The position numbers were made by a program, and so were the translations under genes. This document shows, in pieces, positions 55,573 through 64,000 of a DNA stretch of 64,000 nucleotides. The notes below the pieces were generated by a model. That model did not search any database. It was not told the DNA's origin and saw only the letters and a list, made by a program, of their open reading frames with translations. The stretch's first letter is position 1, and every line of letters begins with the position of its first letter. Origin of the DNA: Leucosporidium creatinivorum (lineage: Eukaryota; Basidiomycota; Microbotryomycetes; Leucosporidiales; Leucosporidiaceae); contig BCKL01000003.1 of NCBI GenBank assembly GCA_001600635.1, positions 1,592,928 to 1,656,927 of the forward strand, written 5' to 3'.

Positions 55573-58500
55573 ATGTAAGTGGGCAGTCTTACAGTTTGAA
55601 CGAACAGCCTACAACACTCGCCCCTACCCTACACGACTACAGCTCGCTAATTCCAACTTGCAACCGCACTTTTTCGCTCCCTCTCTCACTCTCCCTTTCG
55701 CTCTCGCTCTCGCTCTCGTTCAACAGGTCCGGAGAGCTCACCCACAGGCTTATCGAGAACGGATGGTTCAAGGAGGTTAGCGAGCAGTGGCCTGGTCAGT
55801 AATCTCCTACAGCCCCCTTCTCTGTAGCCCCCTTCGAAAGCCTCCAAGGGCGCCTCCATCTCGACCTCCGCTCCCTGGGCCTTTGTATGAACTCCCTCTC
55901 TGACCCCTAGGGGATGGTACTGCAGGTCAGGTAAATTGGACTCCTCTGCTCTGCTCTGCTCGTTCTCGTGCTCCTCGTGAGTTTACTCCCCTCTCGCTTC
56001 ATCTCCGCCGAAATCAACCGCTAACGCCCGCTCTCTTTCTCAACAGATGCTAACCTCTACTACACCACATGAAGGCCATGACGCTGCGCGTCGAGAAGAT
56101 CCTCCACATGGAGCAGTCGCTCTACCAGGACGTCCTCGTCTTCAAGTCCACCAACCACGGCAACGTCCTCGTCCTCGACGGTGCGATCCAGTGCGTGGAG
56201 CACGACGAGTTCTCGTGAGTCTTTGGCTTTCTCCTCGATGCGATTCCGAGCCTTCTAGCTAGTTGCTGGATGGCTGGACATTGCTACTCGAATGAGAGGG
56301 CCTGAGCTGACTCTTAACCTTCGCCGAACAGCTACCGTGCGCCGAACTCGCTCTTCCTAGCCGCTAGTGAAGCCCCAGCTGACCTCTATGCATCACAACA
56401 GAGGAGATGATTGCCCACTTGCCCCTCGCTTCCCACCCCAACCCCGTCTCGGTTCTCGTTATCGGAGGAGGAGATGGAGGAGTCCTCCGCGAGGTCCTCA
56501 AGCACCCCTCCGTCAAGAACGCCGTCCTCTGCGACATTGACGAGGCCGTGCCCCGCGTCTCCAAGCAGTTCCTTCCCCACATGGCTGCCGGCTTCGACGA
56601 CCCTCGCGTGACGGTCCACATTGGCGACGGCTTCAAGTTCCTCGACGACAAGAAGAAGGAGTTCGACGTCATCATCACCGACTCGTCCGACCCCGTCGGA
56701 CCCGCCAACTCGCTGTTCGAGAAGCCCTACTTCCAGCTCCTCAAGGAGTCGCTCAAGGACGGCGGATCCATCTCGACCCAGGGAGAGTGCATCTGGCTCC
56801 ACCTGCCCCTCATCAACGACCTGATGACCATGACTCGCGGTCTCTTCCCTGTCGCCGAGTTTGCCTACACTTCGATCCCTACCTACCCCTCGGGCACGAT
56901 TGGCTTTGTCGTCTGCACCCTCGACGAGAAGCGCGACCTCCGCACCCCCCTCCGCGACGTCAAGAACGTTCGCTACTGGAACAAGGCCGTCCACAAGCAG
57001 GCCTTCACCCTCCCCACTTTCGCCCAAAAGGTCGTCGATGCCGCTGGACGCGACGCTGTCGCCGCTCCCAAGGACGCCGCCGCCAAGAAGGTCCTCCTCC
57101 TCGGCTCAGGCTTCGTCGCCCAGCCCGCCGCCGAGTACATCCTCCGCCGCGCTGAGAACAGCCTCACCGTCGCCTGCCGCAACGTCGAGACCGCTCAGGC
57201 TCTCGCCGACCAGCTCTCGGGCAACGCCTCGGCCATGTCGGTCGATGTCAACGACGAGGCCTCCCTCGACGCTGCTGTCAAGGAGCACGACCTCATCATC
57301 TCCCTCATTCCTTACACCTTCCACGCCAACGTCATCAAGTCGGCCATCAAGTTCAAGAAGAACGTCGTCACCACTTCTTACGTCTCGGACGCCATGAAGG
57401 CTCTTGAGCCCGCTGCTATCGAGGCCGGCATCACCGTCCTCAACGAGGTCGGACTTGACCCCGGAGTGAGTTGTGAATTTCCCTCCTCTCGTGGATCTTA
57501 CGCTGACCGTTCTCCTACTACAGCTCGACCACCTTTACGCCGTCAAGAAGATCACCGAGGTTCACGCCGCCGGAGGAAAGGTGAGCTCTTCTCGTTGATC
57601 CGACTCGACTCTAGAAAGCATATTCACCATCTCTCTCTCCACCCCAGATCAACGGCTTCATCTCGTACTGCGGAGGTCTCCCCGCCCCCGAGTCGGCCGA
57701 CAACCCCCTCGGCTACAAGTTCTCGTGGTCCTCGCGCGGTGTCCTGCTCGCCCTCGGCAACTCTGCCCGCCTCTACAAGGAGGGCAAGCTCGTCGAGATC
57801 AACGGATCGGAGCTCATGGCACACGCTCAGCCCTACTTCATCAACCCCGCCTTTGCCTTCGTCGCCTACCCCAACCGCGACTCGACTTCGTTCCGCGAGA
57901 AGTACGAGATCCCCGAGGCCGAGACTGTTGTTCGTGGTACCCTCCGCTACCAGGGATTCCCCGCCTTCATCAAGACCCTCGTCGACATTGGATTCCTCAA
58001 CGAGACTCCCGTCGAGTCGCTTAAGGCTGGCTCCAAGGGCCTCCCCTGGGTGAGTGATAGCTAGAGCAAGGGGAGATTCCTGCCACTGACTTTCTTCTCT
58101 ACTACAGAACGAGGTCACCGCCAAGGCCATCGGCGCCGCTGATGCCACCGAGGCGTGAGTTTGCTCTCTCTCCCCAGCGCTTGAGCTCGCAACTGACCTT
58201 GTTCTCCCCAACAGCTCTCTCGTCGCCAAGGTCAAGGAGATCGCCAAGTTCTCCTCCCCCGCCGAGGAGGAGCGCCTTCTCTCCGGCCTCCGCTGGATCG
58301 GTCTCTTCTCCTCCGAGACCGTCACCCCCCGCGGCAACCTCCTCGACACCCTCTGCGCCACCCTCGAGGCGAAGATGCAGTACGAGCAGGGCGAGCGCGA
58401 CATGGTTATGCTCCAGCACAAGTTTGAGGTGGAGAACAAGGATGGCTCTAAGGTGGGTTCCAAGCGCTCTGAGAGGAACTCTTGCTGACCCTCGTCGCTT

Positions 58501-58806
58501 CCTTCGCTGCTCGCAGGAGACCCACACTTCGACTCTCCTCGACTACGGAGCGCCCGTCGGATCCGGCGCTGGACCTTCCTCGATGGCCAAGCTTGTCGGA
58601 GTCCCCTGCGGAGTCTCGGTTCAGCTCATCCTCGACGGCGTCATCACCAAGAAGGGGTGGGTTCTCTCGCTGTCTCTTGACCTACAGAACGATAGCTGAC
58701 CATACTGTGCTGCAGTATCCTCGCCCCCTACTCGATGGACATTGTTCAGCCCATCATGGACGCCTGCAAGGCCGAGGGCATCGAGCTCGTCGAGAAGGTC
58801 CTGTAA
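55573..58806 (+). CDS. SP: Spermidine synthase-saccharopine reductase fusion
   Basis: Bifunctional cytosolic enzyme: the N-terminal half makes spermidine from putrescine and decarboxylated AdoMet (as Spe3); the C-terminal half makes saccharopine in lysine synthesis (as Lys9). This fusion is known from basidiomycetes. Exons 55573-55574, 55727-55794, 55926-55930, 56075-56214, 56332-56336, 56402-57465, 57524-57580, 57648-58049, 58108-58154, 58215-58452, 58517-58656 and 58716-58806 join to 752 aa. The SpdS part has [55 protein letters not shown] and [12 protein letters not shown]. The Lys9 part, from about residue 300, has [36 protein letters not shown] and [20 protein letters not shown]. The ATG is split AT|G, and two exons are 5 nt. 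The gene symbol SPE3-LYS9 is used descriptively. Confidence 0.95.
55575..55726 (+). other. Intron splitting the SPE3-LYS9 start codon (AT|G)
   Basis: 152-nt intron, donor gtaagt at 55575 and acceptor caacag ending at 55726. AT at 55573-55574 joins G at 55727, giving ATG TCC GGA GAG. Retention would give ATG TAA, a start directly followed by a stop. The intron ends in a pyrimidine-rich CTCTCG repeat. Confidence 0.8.
55926..55930 (+). other. 5-nt micro-exon GTCAG in SPE3-LYS9
   Basis: Flanked by tgcag and gtaaat; it supplies the Gly-Gln of the conserved WPGQAM block. A 20-nt version starting after cccctag at 55910 would also stay in frame, adding five residues. Confidence 0.6.
56332..56336 (+). 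other. 5-nt micro-exon CTACC in SPE3-LYS9
   Basis: Flanked by aacag and gtgcgc; it supplies part of Ser-Tyr-Gln in the conserved FSYQEM block. Confidence 0.75.
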
Positions 58807-59138
58807 ACAGCGACAAACTACATCTACTTAGACTTCCACTCCACACCACACCACCACACCCACCACAAAACCCAACTCGTCCTAATGTAGCAGTCACCTA
58901 GCACTTGCGCTGGTACGAGTGAGAGGAGAGCGCCGAGAGAGCTGCCTTCGCTTGATGTTCTCGAGACGAGAGTTACATATACCGAGCTCGTTACAGGACA
59001 TAATATGCAGGGGGCATAGCAAGAACGCTATGCACCGAGAGTTGCGGAAGGCCTGCCACCGCACAGAGGTGAGCCTGTGCGCCGAGAGCGAGGTCAGCTC
59101 GCGCCGAGGCTCGAGACGATGTCGCGCGGCGCTTACCT
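58807..59138. other. Convergent intergenic stretch
   Basis: 3' ends of SPE3-LYS9 and the second HMG-box gene. A minus-strand extension of the latter beyond its stop is possible but unsupported. Confidence 0.45.
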
Positions 59139-62124
59139 CTACCTATAAGACTGGAGCTGATCGACGAGACGCGTCTCCGCCGAATACGTCGACTCCATCA
59201 CATCCAGATGCAACCCGAAATCCATCGCCGAGGGCTGTCCTCCTCCGCTCGCAGCTGATCCGCCCGAGCCGTTCCTCCCTTTCGCCATCTTGCCGCCGAA
59301 TAGGTCATTCGAAGGTGCGCTGAAGAGATCCTGACCGCCAAAGTGGTACTCGACGGGAGGGAGGGCGTAGGTCGTGTGCTTGGCGAAGGAGGAGGTGGGA
59401 GGGGAAGGCTTGCTGGGCTTGACGGGGGTCGAGAAGTGAGGTTGAGACGGCGCTTGCGAGGGGAGGTAGTTGCTTGCGTACTCGGCCTCTTCCTCGAGCC
59501 CCGCCTCGGCGAGGAAGAGCTGAGGGTCAATCGTAAATGCCTTGGAGACGATCCTCCCTCCTCCCGCTCCAGCGCCGAGCTGCATCGTCTCCTCCTCCTC
59601 CTGCGCCATCATCTCGCGACGGCTCATCGTCATGGAAGGCTTCCTCAACTCCCAGCGACCGAGCGAGGACTTGCGGTCGGCGCCTGAGCCGCCGAGGAGG
59701 GGCGAGTTGTCGAAAGATCGGCCGGCGAGGAAGGGGCTCTTGCCCAAATTGAAGGAGGGGAAGACGACTGAGGGAGGGTTCTGAGAGTCGGAGTTGGCGG
59801 GTGTGGCGGTGGGGGCGATGCCGAGCTGACCGTAGCCCTTCGAAGGGCGCTGGCAGGTGACCGACTGCGAGAGAGGGCTCTTGACGGGCGAGGTCGATCC
59901 GCTGCCTTGCTGCTGACGCTGAGGCGAGGTGCTGGACGACGAGAGCGCGGGAGAATCGCCTCCTCGGCTTTCCCAAGTCGAAGTGCTGCCACGCTTGGCG
60001 AGGCGCGTCTGACGAAACGATTGATCGCGGGAAGGAGAGGCAGTGGAGGTCGAGCTGGCGGGCGAGTTGACGATAATGTCGGAGGAGGGTGAGTCGTACG
60101 GTGCAGCACGAGTGGAGGAGCGCGTTCTGCGAGGAGTGGTGGGCTTGGAGGGAGAAGGAGGGAGAGGAAGCGCCGAAGGATCGACGTTGAGCGGCTGGCG
60201 ACGGCGATGGGGTCGAGGCTTCTCCTTCTTGGTCGAGGGAGGAGCGATGCCGAGTTCTACTTCTAGATCCATCTCGAGCTTGACGCGATCTTGGATGACC
60301 TCCTTCTTCTCCCCCTCGGCGAGAGCTTCTCCGACGAGCTGCATCTTCCTCGCCGTGACCTCGGGCAACTCGTTCGGCGAGAATGGTTTGGGCCCGCTCA
60401 TCTGCTTGAGGTTTGGCTTCGGCTGGCGTACCGTCCTCGTCTTGGTCGTACGGCGAGGGACGTATTCCTCCTCGTTGTCTGAGATGGATCCGTCGTTGTC
60501 GTCCTCTCCTTCCTCCTCCATCTTCGCCTTCTTTGCCAGCGCCTTCTTGCCCTGTGGATGAGTAGAGCCGTCAGCGAGAGCTTGGTAAGCGTAAGACGGA
60601 ACAAGCTCACCTGGCCGACCGGCTTCCTCGGACCCTTCTGCTTCGGCTTGAAGACGTAATCGGGGTACTTCTCCTTATGCACCCTCTTCTCCTCCTCGGC
60701 CAACCGCTCCCAAAGCTTCTTCTCCTCGGGCGGCAAGCTCCTCCACACCTGCGCAACGACCTGCGAGATGTTCTTCTCATTCTTGATGCCCAAATCGCGC
60801 GGGATGAGGTTGGTCGAGACGGCGTGAGAGCGGAAGAGGATGAAGGCGTTGCGAGGGCGAGTGACGTGGCCGATGGAGCGCTTGCGGGCGTGTGACTTGC
60901 GGTGCTCGTTGAGAGGTGGGAGGGAGGGAGGTGGGAGGGAGCTGAAGATGGCGATGTCGAGGTCGAGCATGGTGGGAGGAGGCGGAGCTTCGGTCGGAGG
61001 GAAGGCGAAAGCGGAGGACGATCCGTTGAAGGAGGAGGACTGGCTTGGGTACGGAGCTGAGCGATGGCTGGAGCGACCGGGAGTGGAGGAAGGCGCCGTT
61101 CGAGTGCGAGTGCGAGTGCGAGGAAGGGGGAGCGCCGAAGGTCCGCTTGCCTCGACGATGAGGTCGTCTTGCATGGCGTGAGAGCCGCTGGTGCTACGCA
61201 TGTCCGACTGAGCGAAGGGTTGACCCTGCTCGGTGCCGGGAAAGGGGGATGGCGCCGGCAGCGAAGGAAGCTCGGGAAGGGGAGGAAGGGGCGGAAGGTC
61301 GTCGTCAGGCGAGGGAGGAGGTAGTTGCGAGTGGCTGTAAGGTGTATCGGCGAGATTGTAAGGTTGAATTGTCGAAGGGAACGAGTAGCGAGGCGAAGGC
61401 GGCTCGGCCCAGCCTTCGGCGTTCGTTTGCTGAGGCCGGACGGGTTGGTAACGAGTCGGCGCCGGCGCCGATGGAGCCTTCTTCTCGACAGGATCAAATC
61501 CTCCGAGACGAAGCCACTCCTCCTTGCTGAACAGCGCCGGCGGCTCGATCATCTCCTCCTTCAGCTCGGGCAGCTCGGGCAGCCCTTCGAACGTTGGCGA
61601 CGAGGTAGGCGAGCCATGGTCGATGACGGTCGAGGACGAGGCTTGACGTTGGCGCTCCTCCCAGCTATTGGAAGCGGGAGTAGGTGCAGGCTCGTAGAGT
61701 TGAGGAGCTGAAGCGCTGGGGTAGACGTCAAAGGGCGAAGGGGCGGGGGGCGAGGACTGCATCTCGTGGAAGACTTGTTGAGGGGTGGTGGCCAGCTTCG
61801 GCTCGACAAGTTGGTACTGCTGCTGCTTTATATGAGAGATCAGCTTATGCACCAGCGCCCTCCTCGGCAAGGACTCACCTGCTGTCCCTCCCATCGCTGT
61901 CGCTCCCCTTGCTGCTGCTGCCCTCTCTGCCATTCCCTCCACTCATCCGCCGTGTACACAGTCCGCTGCTGCCCCAGACCGTGCATCGCGAGAGCAGGCA
62001 GCGGTGCACTAGTGCCCGAGTAGAGCGGCAATCCTTTCGCTCGCCGAGCTCGAGCATTCGGCCCATCGGTAGTAGGAGGGACGTCCCAGTTGTCCAATGA
62101 CGAAGACTGGTGCGGTCGGTGCAT
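59139..62124 (-). CDS. HMG-box transcription factor, uninterrupted paralog
   Basis: Exons 61879-62124, 60611-61825 and 59139-60551 give 957 aa. The N-terminus is Gln-rich and disordered; exon 2 starts at a run of CAG repeats that offers tandem acceptors. The HMG box begins near residue 375: HVTRPRNAFILFRSHAVS, then NISQVVAQVWRSLPPEEKKL and YPDYVFKPKQKG, without the loop insertion seen in the paralog. Downstream are an acidic EEEGEDDNDGS patch, Ser/Pro-rich blocks, RKSSLGRWELRKPSMTMS, then VSKAFTIDPQLFLAEAGLEE. Paralog of the gene at 18215-21452. The target genes are unknown; MATA-type HMG factors often act in mating or stress control. Confidence 0.8.
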
Positions 62125-62830
62125 GTTGCTGTGGTGCAGAAGTCGGACGGGTCAGACTTGTTGACTGACGCGTTTGAGCGGGAGAAGAAGAGAAAGAAGC
62201 GGGACTCACCTCTTGAAGGAAGGGCGAGCGAAGGTGGGTGCAGGGATAACGGTGCTCCGTTTCACGCAGGAGAGTTCCAAGTCGGAGGAGCTTGAAGGAG
62301 AGGGAGAACAAAGGTATCAAGTCGCTGAGCTGAGGCCGCCTCGCTGATTGATGGCCGTGCTGAAGGGGGAACGCCGAAGGGGGAGCGGGAGCTGTCCTGG
62401 ATAGAAGTGCTGGTGCTGCTTCTGCTGCTGAGTCGTCTTGTAGCTTGCTAGCGATTCCGAGCCGCGATTCAGAGGTTTGTTGTGAGGTGAAAGGCCAAGA
62501 GTACGGACGGTCGGAGCGAGAAGGTCAAGGCGAGGTTCGGACCTGGGCCGAAGCGTTTCTGTAGGCGATTCCAAGGGGGACAAGTCAGGCGTAATCGTTA
62601 TCAATTCAAGCTTCTGACTCGCAGAATCCGACTTACACCTCTGCAACAGCCGAAGCGCTATCGCCGCACTTGCGCCGAAGCTCGGTTCAGTCTCTTGTCG
62701 CTCATGTCTGCTCAACTTGCTCGCCTGCCCGCTTCGAAATGATCTGAATAGCCGCTTCGAGTGCATCAGCTACCTCCCATACCCCTCCATCGCCATCTCC
62801 CTCCTCGCCACCATGCTCGCCGACGATTCA
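62125..62830 (-). promoter_or_regulatory. Long 5' region of the second HMG-box gene
   Basis: About 700 bp to the PLAC8 stop. A minus-strand frame at 62317-62766 shows no family. As with the first HMG-box gene, a long leader is likely. Confidence 0.4.
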
Positions 62831-63732
62831 CTAGCTCCTCCTCGCTCGCTCCTCGAATGAGCTCTTGCGCGTGGCTGTGGGGGAGTCATCGCTGGTCAAC
62901 GGATTTCTACAGTGGTGGACCGAGGCCGAGCTGAACCAAGCAACATGGTGCAGAAGACTCACAAACCTCTCCTCCCACTTCCTCTCCTCCTCCGCCGCCA
63001 CCTCTCTCGCCATCTGCATTCTCGCACAAGGTCCACAGCATACCGTCGCCATCAGATCACCGCAAGTCGAGCCTGCTATACCGTACCGCGCTCGGACCCG
63101 TCTGTGATAGGCGGGGAAGTCAGCTCGGCGCCCGGTCTTGGGAAGGTGGAGCGAGACGAACGGCCGGAGTAAGCAGTCGAGGATCCAGGAGCAGCCTGTT
63201 GTTTGTATTAGACAGTAGACGACGCAGCTAGTGGAGCAGCACCCTGTTTTTGAGCAAGAAGCGAGCCCGATTAGCCAACGCCGAACGGGTTCCCTTTCAC
63301 CGAAGCGAAACCCCGCTCACCTCGTTCAGTAGTAGGCTCTCCCGTCTCTTCCAGTGCTGCTATCCGATTTCTCGTTTTGCCGTAGATGATACAGGGACAG
63401 CTGTTGGCCTCTCTTCAAGGTCAGCGAGCGAGCATTCTCGGCGGTTGGCTCCGAGCCGAACGGAGAAGGGAGAGAGCAAAATCTCACCAACAGCTCCCCA
63501 CCGCCCTCCCCGGCTGTTCCCACCACCCACACAACGCCCTACTCCACTCCCGCCCTTCGAATCTCCCGCTGGGTAGAGGAAACCCGTCCGTCCTTCGAAG
63601 GACAAGCTGGCCGAACGGCGAAGGGCCTCCCTCCTCCTCCTTCTCGTGCGAGACGTAGGCGAGGGGAATCATAGCGGGTGTGGGTGAGGGAGGGGTGATG
63701 ATTAGTGAGGGGGAGGGGAAGGGCGGGGACAT
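62831..63732 (-). CDS. PLAC8 family cysteine-rich protein
   Basis: Exons 63488-63732, 63321-63400, 63162-63243, 62967-63101 and 62831-62906 give 205 aa. The PLAC8 pattern is complete: GREWSRALCGWWEQPGRAVG, SCCPCIIYGKTRNRIAALEE, GCCSTSCVVYCLIQTTGCSW, RVRARYGIAGSTCGDLMATV and VCCGPCARMQMAREVAAEE. Fungal members sit at membranes and are linked to metal or calcium handling; the role here is inferred only. Donors include gttcgt and gtttgt, chosen by frame. The Met at 63732 is the first in frame, but a start further upstream is possible. Confidence 0.85.
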
Positions 63733-64000
63733 GTCCGCTTGATGGACGGGAGAAGGAAGAGGGAAAGCAGCGAGAGAGGGTGCGCCGAGTCGGCTCAGCC
63801 TACGGAGTGGCGGCGCGGCGTTCGCTGTTCGTTTGGCTCTGGAGGTTAGCGTTCGTTCGGGAGGGGAGGAGTTAAAGAAAGGAGGAGGGTTGATGAACTC
63901 ACGTGAACCCCTCCTGCACAGTCGTCTCGCTTGCCCGACTTCTCCTCTCCTCTCCGCCGAGCCAAGCGACGAGTTGAGGGAAAGGGTGAAGCAAGTGATT
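63733..64000. other. Window edge, no supported gene
   Basis: Upstream of the PLAC8 gene. Splice-like signals are present near 63900, so an additional 5' exon cannot be excluded. Confidence 0.3.

Noticed and set aside
1-64000. CRISPR arrays, transposons, LTR elements, rRNA or tRNA genes
   Set aside because: No regularly spaced repeats, terminal repeats, transposase or reverse transcriptase motifs, or convincing cloverleaf with internal promoter boxes were seen by eye; a tRNAscan-type search would be decisive for tRNAs.

Overview
The window is nuclear DNA of a basidiomycete fungus. A GC-rich, intron-dense red yeast of the Pucciniomycotina (Rhodotorula or Sporobolomyces type) fits best; that placement is inference, not a database result. 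The grounds are many short introns per gene (mostly 50-100 nt, GT-AG, very often with a GCTGAC-like branch site), small gaps between genes, strong GC bias at third codon positions, and a fused spermidine synthase/saccharopine reductase gene, an arrangement known from basidiomycetes. I traced exons by hand; nearly every model below closes in frame across all of its exons, which is the main support for the boundaries.

Layout. 1-11 kb: eIF1 (minus) facing a flavin monooxygenase (plus); a minus-strand gene with a possible PD-(D/E)XK domain facing an atypical kinase-like gene (plus); tRNA m1G37 methyltransferase TRM5 (minus). 12-18 kb, plus strand: a 2OG-Fe(II) dioxygenase, an unrecognised helical protein, a type II membrane protein and signal peptidase subunit SPC1. 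18-31.5 kb, minus strand: a long HMG-box regulator split by an in-frame TGA, proteasome alpha3 with a large insertion, a four-helix MARVEL-like protein, a GNAT acetyltransferase, a signal-anchored surface protein and a Ser/Pro-rich protein. 34-37 kb: TOM70 (minus). 31.6-34 kb and 37.6-40.8 kb are gene-poor; the second holds two long poly-C tracts. 40.9-46.7 kb, plus strand: KIN1 polarity kinase, then a decayed paralog of the type II membrane protein. 47-64 kb: a second MARVEL-like protein, an acidic coiled protein and SUMO (minus), an unrecognised membrane protein and a GNAT enzyme (plus), NAS6/gankyrin (minus), the SPE3-LYS9 fusion (plus), a second long HMG-box regulator and a PLAC8 protein (minus).

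Most genes are housekeeping: translation (eIF1, TRM5), proteasome (alpha3 and its chaperone NAS6), SUMO, import and secretion (TOM70, SPC1), polyamine and lysine synthesis, and polarity (KIN1). The most unusual signals are two genes (eIF1 and SPE3-LYS9) whose ATG start codon is itself cut by an intron as AT|G; two 5-nt micro-exons in SPE3-LYS9; the TGA lying between two long in-phase frames of the first HMG-box gene; three paralog pairs (type II membrane, MARVEL-like, HMG-box) each kept in the same orientation within 64 kb; and the divergent nuclease-like/kinase-like pair.
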